Made by a program: the position numbers and the translations under genes. From Odiellus spinosus (taxonomy: Eukaryota > Arthropoda > Arachnida > Opiliones > Phalangiidae): a stretch of DNA of 64,000 nt. Where the stretch lies: positions 24,013,136 to 24,077,135 of the forward strand of contig OY987226.1 of the NCBI GenBank assembly GCA_963920705.1, given 5' to 3'. Positions 33,601 to 48,600 of this stretch are shown here, piece after piece. The notes under the pieces are model-generated. The model saw nothing but the letters and a program-made list of their open reading frames with translations, searched no databases and had not been told where the DNA came from. Positions within the stretch are counted from its first letter, which is position 1. Each line of letters starts with the position of its first letter.

Positions 33601-36600
33601 TTACACCAGTTTATAAACTAATGAGCGAGTGAAGGGGTATGACCGGAAAGAGTGTTAAAAACTTAACAGCCAGTCTTACATTCTTAGAAATAGAAGTTTT
33701 TAAAGTGCTGTATAATGTAAGATATAAATTTGACAAGGGAATAAGGGTGGCAGAGCCTGTGCAAGACTGAAGATTAATTAAGTTTGATATTACGTTATTT
33801 TTACTATGTAGTTTTGTTTATTTCGACATTACACGTGTGAATACGGGCCCTAATTTTCAACTAAGCAAATATGAGCTACAGTATTTTAGTCCGCTGAGGT
33901 CATTAACAATTAGACCTCTCCCACCTCCACAAGCGTAGCTTGCGAGTTATTTGCACAGGGTCGAAGAAATTTCAGATATATCTGTGACTTATTTGCTAAT
34001 ACCAATGAGATTTTCATCTTTGAGATGGTGCGTGAACCAAGAGTGCATGAAGTTTTTAGAACTAGCTCGCACTTGGTGTCTTGATAATTTTTCCAGTATC
34101 ATATTTCCTCGAAACAGATTTAGGCTTAGCCAGTCTAGTATGCGACCTTGATGATTAACTGTAAATATGAAGTAATGGTTTTTTCCAATGTTAAAAATGA
34201 ATTACTCATAATCCAATTGAAGACTGATTCGAATTAAACTAGATTTCCGAAATTTAAAAATTTAAAGAATTAAACTCGTTATCATAAATAATTTAAATAA
34301 CAGAAGGAAAGGGCCGTTATCCCATTAGGCTTTTACTAACCGAACGTGGTTTAATAAGTGAAATCAAGGAATTTAAATGCTAATTTTTATTCATACCAAG
34401 AAATCCACTGGCGTCCGAGTGAGAATAGATATATATACAATTTATGGTTATGATGAAGCAATGATGTTAGTTAGTTTCTAAATCCAGATTAGCCAACTTA
34501 AAATCACGCGTTACAAAATTCGTTCCGCATTCCGCGCCACGCAACTCAATCCCTCCCGGAACAAGACAATAATCATCTCTCTCTCGTGGTAGCTCCGCCA
34601 GTTTTTATCCTGCCTTAAAAAATATTATACCGCTTTAAAGACGGTGGCGCGCATGTGCGTTAGATAAGTTTTTATACCTGCACGAGTATATTGGAGGGTG
34701 TAACGATGACAGGTTCTGACATAAGAATTAAAGGGAAAGTCTAGCGTGTAAAAGCGGAATTAAAATTATTTTTCTTTTTTGACGCGATTTTTTTTTTTTT
34801 TTTTTTTCCTTAAAAATATATCCTGCAAACGTTTCCGTTGCAATGGTTTGATAAGGTTTTTACGTATGTTTTAACCGTCCAAATCAATTAAAATATCTTT
34901 TTATCAGCGTGTAGTATCACTTTAAAACTACGATCTAATAGCTTTCAAGCTCATTAGTTCAGATAGTAAATAGCATAACTTGGTCATTTTGGCAAGACTA
35001 TAGGCCCATGCTTGTTTATATAATGTCACCCTAAATTTTTAAGTCAACTTGACCTTCATCGAGGCTCAAATCCCCCTATTTTTTATAAGCATACCAACGC
35101 CTCATATTTCATCAAAGCCAGTGCACACTCCTTACCCTTATGGAAAAAGGTTAGTCTGATCTGAAGAGGTCTTCAAGAACGCTACTAAAGTCTTGGGGAA
35201 GTCTTTAAGACCTCCCCGAGACTTCTTGTCGTAATGGAAGACTTCCCCAATACCTCTTAAGACTACATAAGACTCCGTAAAGACTTTCCCAAGACCTCTT
35301 GAGACTAACTTTTTTTGCTAAGGGTTAAGCAAGAGGGGACTTTAGCTTGCATAAGATTGGTATTTTCTTTCGATAGGTGGTAGGATTATTCTGAGATTTT
35401 TGTGGATGCGTCTCTCCCGCTACTGTGGCAACCCGACATATAGATTTTACTAGGTCGGGTTGCCACAGTAATGGGAGGCGCGTTTGCAAAATCGTTGAAA
35501 AATCCCTCCACTTATAGTGAAAAATTAGCAAACTAAATTTCCGACTATGGATGTGCACTGGCTTTGATAAAATATAGGAGGTGTTGAACGTACTTTCTTT
35601 CAAATTATGACTATACCAAACAGATGGGGGGGGGGCTTGAACCTCAATGTCGAAGGTCAGGTTGACATGAAAATTTTCGATACCATTGTATAAATACGCA
35701 TGCCCTAGAGACTTGCCAAGTTTACCTTCAAGTGACAGAATTTATTGCATTGGTTGATCAAAAGTTACAAACTCAAAAGCTATTAGTAGTTTTAAAATTA
35801 AATTTTTTAAATAAAGTCAACACTATTAGAATCCTTTTAAATAAGTTTTATTTATCTAACATCATGAAAAATTATTTAAACTGGGCTATTATAACCGACA
35901 CTTGGTTAATTCTTTTAAAATATTATACCATTTCAACCTAAAGGCATACAGAAATTGTAGACTGAAAAAGAAATTGTTATAAATTTTTAACTGTGATAGG
36001 GAATCTTTTATCTCACATTTATACACTCAATAACATTTTGATGAGTAAGCAGATGGCAAAAATTGTACTTAAAACACATATCTGCTCTTTATGAACAGAA
36101 AGCCCTGCACAGAAAGCAAATCTTTATTTGCCTTGATTAGCTAGAATAAATTTTTTCTGGTGATGCTGGATTTTTATACGTTTATTCGGGAGTACAAGAA
36201 AACATGCGTGGCTCAAAGCTACAGTCACCCACTCCCATATTTTTCTCATTTTTTGGATTTATGCTAGGACAGTTTTGAGTGCATGATCATTAGAGATTGA
36301 GATCCATAAAGTTGGAGACAAATAAAATCTTATTATATGACATGTTTCAGACTCCAAATGGAAACGTTGAGGCAAAGGTCATGTGTTTTTATAGGCGAAG
36401 AGATATTTCAAGTTCATTAATGACGCTGGCTGATAAACATCAAAGTGAGATTTAAAAGCTCGTGATTTATTTTAAGAATATAAAATAGAACTGTTCATCA
36501 TTAAATGTGTTATTTCTGTAACAGGTGCCTTGGAAGAGGAGGAAGAACTAGATTTAGAAAGTCTTTCGGAAGAAGAAAGACACCAGTTGAACCACCGAGA

Positions 36601-39600
36601 ACTCTTCCTTTCCAGACAGGTTGAAGCTCTTCCAGCGACACATATTCGAGGGAAATGTTCCGTAACATTGCTCAACGAGACTGAATCAAGGCTTTCATAC
36701 TTAAACAAAGATGTTAGTTTCAGAAACCTGTTTTCTTCTTTTCTGAATGGGTTTTGTGGGACATCAACTGAATTGCTATCTACTATTTTTCTAATCCTAT
36801 TTTACTGGGTTTTGTTAGGATGCATTTTTTTATTCCTTGGTATATGATCCTCAACAAAAAACTTTGCTTGCTGACAGAGGTGAGATTCGAGTTGGGCAAA
36901 GATATCAAGCTGAAGTTCCGCAATCAACTCTACCAAAACCAGGTATTTCTTAATGTTCAATAGAGTCTGTAAATTGTAGTATATAGTTTTATGTGATTTT
37001 TGTCCATTGCCTACATTATAATAATACGTGAAAATCCTTGTATTTTTGGGAATTTACTACACCTTATTTGACCATTAGGATCTTTTGTTGTTGACCTTGA
37101 ATATTAATAATAATATTTCATAAAAATGATGCAGGTAACCACTGAGGCGTAGCCTATAATATGTTGTTGTAAGTAGAAATACAAAATATACAAATTAAAA
37201 AAAATTAAACATGATTGCAATAATTCCATAAATCCAACGAAAGAAAGTAGTAAATTTTGCAAGGGAAGAGCAGTTTTTATCTTGGTTGATCCCAGGAATC
37301 TCAATCAAGGTACCAACTGATCGCTTCACCTGGGAGTCTATTCTCTAACTCAATCCAAATCATTTGGAATAGCCAAATCCAAATGATTTAGATCGGCTCC
37401 ATTTGGAATGGGTACAAAAAACCGTATTCTCTAACTCAAATCCAAATGGCGATTTGGGTTATGGGAATCCAAATGCCAAATCCAAATGTACGTCATTTCC
37501 CTTTGAGGGTGAAAATAATTTTTGCGGTACGTGACCGTTCACATGATACTATATCTCCGCCCCTTCTTCCTTATTGGTTATTTTATGTGCGGGAATTTTG
37601 TAAGATCACTGAATAAACGGTTTTTTTTTTCTTAGATGAAAAATTGGAAAACTTGCAAAAACCCATTTTTTCCAAGAATTGTCCTTTTGTTATAATTCGA
37701 AGGAATTCCATTATTTTTCTTTCATTACTTTACCTCGTGTTTCTTACAGTAGTTGTGTTTCTTGCTTGAGCTTTTAGATTTATATCATCTTACTTAGGAA
37801 TTTAATATATAAATATAAATTTATTTTAATTTATAAATTTTATTATTTACTATAAAATGGGAAAAGTACACGTTAGGCAGCAATTACTTTACATCTAGTT
37901 TTTGGAAGCTAATATTGATTTTGTACACATGAAATTCAATATTAACTTCACCAAGCAAAAGTATGATCAATTTTGTGGGTCGACCTTGCCCTTATTTTGA
38001 ATAGTTGTGGCTTGGGCCCAACAAAAACAGTTGATAAGTGGAAGAAAGTAAGTTGTACAATATAAGCCCAATTCATAAACGATCTTAACGCTCTAGCACG
38101 CGTTACTACTATAGCGAGTTACGATTGTTTATGAATTGGGCTCTACGTGCAACTCTATTTCGGTCCTCAAATTGCAAACGATTAAGTTCTAGTTGAAAAA
38201 ATAGACCGGCCATTTTCACGAAATCTACTAGCAAAGCGGAGTTGACGGTTTTTTGTTTTTTTTTATTTGAGAAAAATGAGTTGCGGCGGCGGCTCTCTCG
38301 TTTCTAGAGAGAAAATGGGGCTAAAAATAAGGGGGGGAAGACACTCAAATGGAAAGTGGCTTGGATTTGGCTCGCTCTTTCGCCGGCCAAATGATATGGG
38401 CAGTGCAAATCCAAATGGTTTGGATTTTGAAGTTACAGAATACGGTTTTTGGTAATCTTGCGAATTCTTGCCCAAATGATTTGGAAATCCAAACCATTTG
38501 GGCGACCTTGATCCAAATGAAAGTTAGAGAATAGACTCCCTGGTATTAAACAAATCTCAGGAGTCTAAATCGAAGAAGCTATTCAAAGCAATTCAATGGC
38601 CAGTCGCCATTAAAAGGGAGGTTGAAGCCAATTAAAGGCGCCCCCTGCATCAGAGCGTAACCATTGCAGCACACGCCAAAAGCATATGGGTTCCTCCAGC
38701 ATTCGTTACTTTCAAATCAATCCGAGTTAGGCATAGCGTGAAATCAAACAGAAATAGCTTTACCATATGCAAAGTGAATTATTTTATCATTAATAGCTAG
38801 AATAATATCATTTTCACTTCCGTAAGTCATTTTATTATATTGTGTATTTATATTTAAATATAACTTTAAATTGACTGGTCCAAGGGGCCTTTTGATAACT
38901 CTTTAAGCTCACATACATGACTAATCCTGTTCAATGGTTGACTTTTGAATCACTTTTGAAAATGTCAAAAACTACCATTATTTGGAAATCACTATTGGAC
39001 ACAAATTAAGTCTGTTTAAGCTCAAAATTGATTTTTTAATCATCTGCCATAAAACAGATTAACGCAGGTTTCTGGTTGTATTAAAAGTCATCCCCCCTTA
39101 TCTCAGGGAACAAGTACAGGCTTGGATTGTAACATAAGCAATGATTTTCTTTTACCAAGACTCTATTTAACATTTCATTCTCAGTTGAAGATGATGAAAG
39201 AAAGCCAGAAGATTTAGAAGAGCTAGTGTACAATCCTTTTCACGGACTGCAAGACAGACAAATAGATCAGTTTCTTATTATCTGCAGGTATAAATTAAAC
39301 TCCTTACATAATGGTTGTGAGAACTTTTAGGTTTTAATTTATAAGTAATTTACTAAAGTTTTTTTTCTTTTAAACTATCAGATCAGTTGGTACATTTGCC
39401 CGCGCTTTAGACTGTTCAAGTTCCGTCAAGCAACCTAGTCTTCATATGAGTGCAGCAGCTGCTTCTCGTGACATCACATTGGTATATACTTCTGTGTCAT
39501 GTTTCAAGTCAATAACTAATTGAATCCCTTAAGAACCTTGATATGTAGCTTAAGTTTCTGGTATCATCCTCGCATACTTAATCATAAAACCGCTTCTTCT

Positions 39601-42600
39601 TATTAATTGTCAAACAAGATTTTTTGGCCAAGAATGAAGGTTTTTCGTCAAAACCAAAGTGAAGCTTAAATAAATCTTTTCATTTATTACGCGCTAAATT
39701 CTTCAAGTGACAGAAGCGGATATCTAAATGTATTTATAATGTGCTTCTCTTGGAACTGTGTTATAACTGAGTTTTAAAGTTTCTAATATAGACTCTTTCA
39801 CACTTTCTTCCAAAGGGAGTTTCTTATAAACTCCTGATAATACTTGCAAGTGTTGCTCTATTTTAGTCTATAGCATTATTTTTATTTAAAGTTTCACGCT
39901 ATGGACCTTCTTCATAAACACAAATACAACATTACGAATGCTATTGCGAGTCTGGTCCCGGCAAGTGGCCCAGTTTTATGCAGGGATGAAATGGAAGAAT
40001 GGTCAGCTTCTGAAGCTAACCTGTTCGAAGAAGCGTTGGAAAAATATGGAAAGGACTTCAATGACATCCGCCAAGATTTTGTAAGTTAAATTTAATTTTC
40101 TGTTAAAGAAGAATCTGGTGTATACTTAGATGGCGCTATGCTTTTATTCTGTTCTCATTTTTAACTGACAATAAATTTAATATTAAGGGATAATTTCTGA
40201 GAATATTCCTGAAAGTTTCGGCTCTCATAGGGGTATATTTATTTTCCTTACATTACTTAACCAAATAATGGCTTGCCAAAGCTCGGGAATATTTAGCTAG
40301 TCAATTTCTCCTACTTGACTAACTTCGCAAGTAGTGCATGAATGAGAGCCGACACTTGGTTTTATGTAATTATTCCCTTAGAATTCTAAAATTAATCGTA
40401 TCCCTATTTGAAATTTTCGTCAGGATTCCAAAAAAAATTCAGTGGTGGGTATTTCCTGACATCTATGTCTATTCAAACCTAGTCTCCAAAAAATTTATTA
40501 TAAAAGGAACATATTGGATTTAAATTTTCCTTCTGGAATAAATAATTATAACTAAACGCTTAACTATTTAATAATAAAATTGAGAGTAAACTAGTTTAAA
40601 AGGCAATTTAATCATATTCAGGAACTTCTGGTACAGAACAAAGGTTTTACATAGAACTTGTATTCTGGATGTCGACTGGGAATCTGCCTCGAGGCTGGGT
40701 TGAAGCCCTCCTTTTATCTTAGGTTGTCACGGTGTCTCGCAGGGACGAGCTACTAGGGTGTAGATGCAGGTCCTTGGGGTAGATCTCCTAAGGTAGATGC
40801 AGGAACCAAATGTTACAAAATTAACATTTTAAAACATTGATAACAATGTGGCTGAAGTTGTCTAGAAAAGTTTAGAGCAGTATCAACCTATGAACTAGAA
40901 GAGCGTCTCCTTAGATTGGAAATTACCATTTGTAAATTTGTTCTTTAGCTACCTTGGAAGAGCCTAAAGAACATTGTTGAGTATTATTACATGTGGAAAA
41001 CAACGGACCGTTATGTACAACAAAAGAGAGTAAAAGCAGTTGAAGCGGAAAGTAAACTGAAACAAGTCTACATTCCAAACTAGTAAGTTTTGTCGCTAAA
41101 CTACTGCCAAGCTCCCATTTTAGTCGTATTGCAATATTTTTTTGGTTCAGCATTAATTATAGGGATTTTGAGGTTCAAGAGAATCTCACCAAGGCTAAAA
41201 ATGTGCCATACATACCTAATGAGAAATGACCGATAACCCTCATGCATTGTTGTTTTCCCCCATTTAGTCTAAAACTGGGTTTTCAAAAAAGCTTGTAGCG
41301 TGGGAAAATCGAGCAGATGTGATGAAAGGACAGCGAAGCGATGATATCTAATCGAATATGATCACTTTACTTACACGTTTCCATGCAAACAATCGCATTT
41401 ATGAAAAAGGGTCTTTTGCTTAGAGTGAGAGTGAGAAATAATTTTCTTTTTCTCGCCGCTTCTCTTTTGCTGCTTGCTATATACTGCTTTGGAAACTCTG
41501 CTTAAAACTCTCTCTGATCAGAACCAGGATTTTCTTTCTCATGTGCTACAAAATTGGTTCAACTTGTGGCTTTGAGTACCCTGTGCAAAAATGTTTAATT
41601 ATTTTTGTGGTTTATTTTCCTAGTTATAGTAGACAGGCAACCTGACTCGATTCGGGCCTTGTAAAATTCAATCTTTAGAGATTGAAAAATTTCACGAGTC
41701 TCTTCTTACCTAGTGTGCTGTTGGTTTTATTTTTTTATTTCAGTATGCATTAACGAAAGAAATTGGCTTGATGAAAAATCTCATTTGGTCAAAAATGTTT
41801 CAAATTAAAAAAAGTTTGTTCTGAATTCGACCAAACAGCCCAAATGAAAACTTGAATTAGATCAAAGGCCATTTCCATTTTGGTCCACTCTTGTTGATTT
41901 TATATTATTTCATTTGGTCTATTTGGTTGTTGGACGTTGGACCTTCATGACCAAATTATAAATTTTTTCCTTATTGGGAAAGCTGGTTTCTTTCCTTATT
42001 CTATAGCGCATATTGAGATGAAAAGTAAAACTGACGTCACAAGTGTGCAAAAAGGACTCGCTTTTTTTTTTCTTAAAGTAAGACTGTCCAAATGGAAAAG
42101 TTTTGGAATGATAGTTATAGCACGTGATAAGGTCGTTTTTTCGCTAAAGTACTTAATCCAAAAAGTAACTTTCATTTTAAAATTATCGTTAATTAGATTC
42201 CAGAAATGAATATACCAAAAAAATATATTACTTGTATATTTTTGAAATTTTAATTTTGAAGTTTTTTGACAACTCCTTAACCCAGAGGTCTAAAATTTGA
42301 ATATACGCATTTTAATAATATGATAAAACTAAAAATGTAACCCGTATGCATTCATAAAAAATGGTGACAGATTCACTTTAAGACTAAATTTGCAAGTTTG
42401 GTGCTAGATCAATCTAAAAAAGGCCAGAACCAAGTCGGGCTGCAGCTTATAACCATTTCAAGGAAACAACAAGATTCTTGATAGAGTAGATTGAGATCTA
42501 TAACAGTATATAAAGTACATATGGCTTAAAAACATACTAGGATTTACCTGATTTATTTTATTCGATGTTCACAAGATATCGTGTAAGTTACAAGGTACTG

Positions 42601-45600
42601 AAAATACATCCCCTTAAGAAATGTGAAGACAAAATTATATCCCGGTTCGTCCTAAACACTTGTAGGCGCAAACAAAACCAACTTAAGGAATGTGAGATTG
42701 TGTTTTCTTTCTTCTCAGATGCATGTTTGGCTCATGGAGTGGAAGGTGCATTCAATCTTGTCTGAACGCACCATAAGAGCTAACATCATCCATGAGCCAC
42801 GAGTGCAATCTCCAATTTAAAAAAATACTTAAATATTGGTAAATCATCCCTTCCAGGATGGCTTCTCAAACTTATTTAGTACAATTATTTCAAGGCTAGA
42901 TTCATATAAATAGATTTTAACTTTCATTGCCAAGAAACATAATTTTTTTTGCAATAACACATGCTTTAATGAAAATTATTTTCAGCAATAAGTCGTCTAA
43001 CTTAGATGGTAGCGGGCCAGGTGCTGAAACCCCCGCAGTTGGTGGGAGGCCCTGCGAAGGCTGTTGTGGTAAGGAATTTTAATTAACGCTTGTTTACAAT
43101 AGCCGCATTCACACTTGAGGCTTTGAAACCAATTTCAACCATTTTGGAAATGTCAAACTGTAACGATTTGGAGTTAAGAGATAGTGGTCTTTTGTCAAAA
43201 AACACCAAAATTGGCTCAAAAGTTTATTTGAACATTCCAAATGGTTTTAAAACTGTTTCAAAGAGCATAGTGTGAACATAGATAATGCTTATTTCAACCG
43301 ACTAGCTGATTCGATACATTGACATGGTACATTTAGCTACAAGTTCAAGTCAGTGGTACGCGTGGGGACCGGCTCACGTTCAGTGCCGTCTATGTTCAAA
43401 CTGCTGGTCATTTTGGAAGAAATATGGTGGTCTAAAACTCCCAACACCAAGACTAGAGAGCTTAGATCTAAGCTGCGGTAACTCTTCAGCGGACAAGATT
43501 TCATCGTCGTCTTCAATTCACTCGGGTTCGTCGCATAGACCGCATCGTTGTTCAGCTACAGGCTGTGGAAAAGTAAATTTACCTAACAATCTGCATGAAT
43601 TGGCTATGGATTTGGTATGTTATAAGCCGTAATTAATGTACTTGAGACCTACCATAGGTGCCAAATAATAAATTTATGGGGTTTAAACATTATTTCTCTG
43701 GCTTCAACTATCCTCAATCTGCGTACGCGAAACATCTACGCTTTGCCCTATTTCGTTGGAAAAAAATTGTTTTAGCTAGTATTTGAATTTTGAAATTAAA
43801 AAGCTATTTTTTCATAAAATCATTTTAATTCCTTTAAGAGACTTATAGCATAAATGAAAATTGTATCACTTTCTTGATTTCACGTTTTTCCAAATTTAAA
43901 GTTATTGTAAACCTAATATAAATATTTTTTAAAGCATCTTTTAAATATGATAATAAAGGTTTGATAGGCATGGACCACCTATGTTTGAATTTGCAAAAAG
44001 GTATACTGCGAATAAGTGCCGTTTATGCCATGTGTACTGAGAGAAATCACGGATATGTATATATAAGCAGGCTAGATACTGTATTAATAGCGACAAAAGC
44101 TGTTAGAGATGGGGTTTTCCTTCATTTAAAAATAAATTAATTCACGAAACTGAATTTGTTTAACTTTAAAACACTGAATGAATAAAATTCAAAGTTGGGC
44201 TTTCATACAGTTTAAAATTAAGCGTTAATAGAAACAATACTTTACACGTTGCAACGCATGTGATCAGACGACAGGAAGTCTGGGAAAATCTGAAACGATT
44301 TTTCTTATTTCCCAGACTGACTGCCGTCACCCTTCTACTGACCCATCGGAAGAGAAGAAAAATATTTCTATTCATTCCTCAGAAGAGTCAAATCAATGTG
44401 TAAGAAAATTAGTTTTGATAATTCTCCTTAGCATTAACACAGCAGTTATTTAAGAAATTGCAATTTATAAAGAAATTAAGAATAAAAGGAAACGCTTTAT
44501 AAGTTTAAATGGGCCAAACAAGTTAAAAACAAGATTAGCCATCAAACATGAATAATTTTAGTCCTTTTATTTTGGTTTAATTTAACTGTAATTAAATGTT
44601 AACGAAGAGAATATAGAATTCCTGCATGTACTTATACGATCATGAAATGAAGTTCCCTTTTCAACATGCGCACGGGACTGTGTGCGAGCACCGATTAGCC
44701 TGATACCTTTTTGAAACTTCAAACCTGAAAATTCCATGACGACTAAGTGTGATCTTTAAAGCCATTTCTGTCATATTTAGGAGATACTTAAATTGATATT
44801 TTTCTTAGGTACTAATCTATACCTGTCCAAATAAACTTTCCGCAGGTTTTCCTGAGCTAGCCCATTGGTATAAAAGCCAAAATAGTCCTTCCCCGATACA
44901 TTTTCTCCAATTACACATTAATTATTATTTCCAGGTTTCCTCAATTAAGGAAATTACTAAAATACCAAAACATGGATGGTAGTAGGCAAATCAGAACTCT
45001 CTAATATAATCTAAATAATATTTAATACGTCAATAATTATATCGCTCTTAAAGTACCTATGCAACCTTTCTCAATTCGGGCCTCCTCTCGCACTAGCACG
45101 TGACTTTCCTTTTCAAGAATTCCTGAAAAAAAAAAAAAATCACGAAAGTGCCGGCGGGCACGTGACGTCGAATTTACTCTCGCCATAGAAAATAACGCTT
45201 AAACGATATTAACTAGATCTTAAACTATAGTATTATCCAAAATTTGAGACGTTCAAAGCAATAATGGCCGAAATACAGCCATATACGTGTATGAACTCGA
45301 AAGCGACACAAATGATAATTCTGATTATAGTTCATCGGAAGTTGAATCATCCGATGATGATCACGTGTCTCTAGAACTAGTCGTATAAATTTTTAAGTAC
45401 ATTATTTAACTTTTTGGATAAAAACTAAGGTTTTTAAACCTAGTATTCTTTAGAGAAATACTGTTTATGTGGGAACTGTAGGCAAATGGCTACAAGAAAG
45501 CTCGAAAATTAAGGAATAAGTCATAAGCTGAAAATTCTTAACTAAAGGGGTCTTTCGTTAAGGATCACCAACTTTTACCATCAAAAAATGCGATAACGGA

Positions 45601-48600
45601 TACTTAACGAAAGACCCCTTCAGTTAAGAATTTTTTGTTTATGACTTACTGCGATTATGACATGTTATAGAGTTCCTTTAGGCATTGGCCTATACAGTTC
45701 CCACATAAACACAGGTTATTTATGAATTTATATTATTAGAATGCCTATTTATCTTAAGAATAGTAGGTTTAAAAACCTTAGTTTATATCCAAAAATAATA
45801 CTTTTCTACTCACCAATGTATAGGACTAGTTCTAGAGACACGCTACATATCGGATGATTCAACTTCCTATGAACTATAATCATTTTGATCAGAATTCTCA
45901 TTATTTGTGTCGCTTTCGAGTTCATACATGTATTGCTTTGAACGCCTCAAATTTTGGATAATATCATGTAGTTTAAGATCTAGTTAATATTAATAAAAAA
46001 AGGTCACGCGCCCGCAGGCACCTTCAGGATTTTTTTTCCAATTCTTGAAAAGGAGAGACATAACTACAGTTATACAAGTCTATATTGTATCTCTTTTAAG
46101 AAGAGATATATGCATAAATAATATTTACACATGAGGTGTCCCTCCCTTTGAGAGTCCAGGAAAAGTTCGTTTCGTGAAAGCCTTGGCTTTAACGTTGTCA
46201 CATTGTCAAAATCATTAAGCCTTGATCCTTGATGAGGGAGAATGCAGAGTATATTAGGCTCCAGGAACAGCAGACCTTAGTACTTCCAACTTCTTTACTT
46301 TAACGTAGACGCGGCTGGAAACGTGTAGATCGTCATCAGGAACTCTGGGAACTGCTTGCTTATGCAATGGCCAGACCCATTTTTAACCCACTTTTTTGCT
46401 CAAAAAAAGCTAAGGAAACTTTCGATGATGCAATGCTTGCGAAAGATGAGGTAAAGAATGCTTGAATACAAGAGTATCTAATTCGGTACATTTCTGTCTT
46501 ATTATTTAGTTTCCAACGCTAAATTTGTTTGAAATTACGAGTCTGACTACCATCCATTTTCTGAGAAGCCTGGTCAAGAACCATTAATGTAACGGGAGGT
46601 TATTTTTGGCCAGATCGTATAGTGGAATCTCCCATTATCATCAATTCAATTTAATCTAAATCTTTATAACTTCTCAAGTTCCTTTTCTGTTCATGTATTC
46701 GTTTCGTGGGCTTAAAATGAATTTATTGACTTACTAGAATTCTTCTATTTGAACGAAGGATCCACAATTAACGTGACTCTGGAATTTCAATTTGCTAAAC
46801 TACTTTATAGTAGCTAAATTTATTAAAAAAATAATACAATTAGTATCAATGGATTTGCCTGCAGGCCATTTAACTAAAATTACAAGATTTTCTTCCGATC
46901 GCTTGGTCGATCCTCTCCATCCGACGCCTGTGAATTAACTCTGTTAATAACACCCCATAAAATTTTACATAAAAAATGTTGTCTCTCCTCTTCAGTTGGA
47001 GGAATTTGATTGGTTCGGACTGACAGTGGTCAATCCAGGAAATTTCCCTGGCCTGGCCGTTGTGTTTAACGGAGTCTGCAAAGCTTAGACTGGTTGCAAC
47101 AGTTATGTTTGCTAAAGCATCTAAAGTCAGTATCTAAATTTCCCAGAACATCCTGGTGCATCCTCAATAAATTTATGAAATAGTCAGTTTTGACTTTAAA
47201 AGCCTTGTTAAAATTCACAAGCACTAATCGTTCCAACTGGCTTAATTTTTTTTTTTTTTTTTAATGAAAATCACAATTTTCGATTACTTTCCTGAATTAT
47301 CGGGATTTATACTAGTCCCTGAAGACCTCCAAATTCTAACCCTTGACTTAATCTCAATAGATGAAATTCTTGATGGAAACAGTTTATAAATACGGAATCT
47401 GTAGCGAAGAAAACGCTCTTTCAAACAGTAAAAAGACCATTCCAAAAATTGTAACTCCATTAAACTATATTCCCAAAGGTCTTGTAGTGACTAGAACATG
47501 CTTTGAAAATCTCACTAGTTAAATTTGTTTGTGTTGTCGGATGTAGAAACCTGTATCATCTCCATATAACTCATTTGACAAGATCATAACGAAGGTTTAA
47601 TTTTATATTCATGTGACCAAAAATAATTAAATTAAATGATACAGGATAATAATCTCCTGACTTAAAGTAGACAAGCAACCTGACTCCAAGCCCGATTTCA
47701 GTGATGGGGTACTAGCCAACCCATAATTTGGTAAATAAAATCATATTAAATATAACAATTCAATACCTGTTCTTTAACAATAATAAAAACCATACTTATT
47801 TTTCCATCAGTTAAACCTTGGATACCATTATTAGAAAAATTAGGATTGGCCAACGTTTAAGCTCCTCGTGTGCCGTAGCAGGTACCAGAGCTTTAAACGA
47901 GTAGTTGGATAATTAAGTTTGGAGAAAAATCAATAATTGGATACCAGTCTGTAGTGGAAATTTCATCAGGATATAGGGTAGAGTCTTGCAACTCTGAACA
48001 CTTTTTACAAATACTTGAATAACATCCATTTGAAAAAAGCTAGAGATATGATTATTTTGGCAATTGAAAACGTGGTTGTTTAGACACATTTCCTACCTGC
48101 ATTCGGCTTTTAATTTTTAAAAGTCATTTATCTTTTGCAATATCAAAGGGCAATGTTAGACACTCGCTAACTTTAAACTTCTAATAAGGGCAAATAAGGA
48201 ATTATGCGTAAATCTCACTTATTTTCCCCATATCACTCAATGGTATTATTTTCAAGCCTTGGTTAATATAGAGTTATCTTGGCTTGTGACTAGGCTATAA
48301 CTTACGCATTTTAATACATATCATTCATTTCAACCATTTTTATTTCAAGAGAGCCTCGATTTGGCATTAACGCTTAGAATCATTAAAAAATAACAATACC
48401 ATCCATCTCTATGTTTTGCCACTCTGCGAAGTATTGTCGGAAACCATTTTTAAAAGCCCAGCAGTTGTCTCTTCAAGGACGTCCTTGATATCTTAGCTAG
48501 TTCAGTTCAGTAGGCGCGTGCCGATGTTAAAAAATTAAGGCCTCTTTTGAGGGGGTGGTCTTTGGAGAAAAAAACTTAAGGAGCCTCTAATATTTCTAGC

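Noticed and set aside
43090-43275. 61-codon frame between MTA1 exons 10 and 11
   Set aside because: Within intron 10; known MTA1 protein continues directly from exon 10 to exon 11 across the GATA finger.
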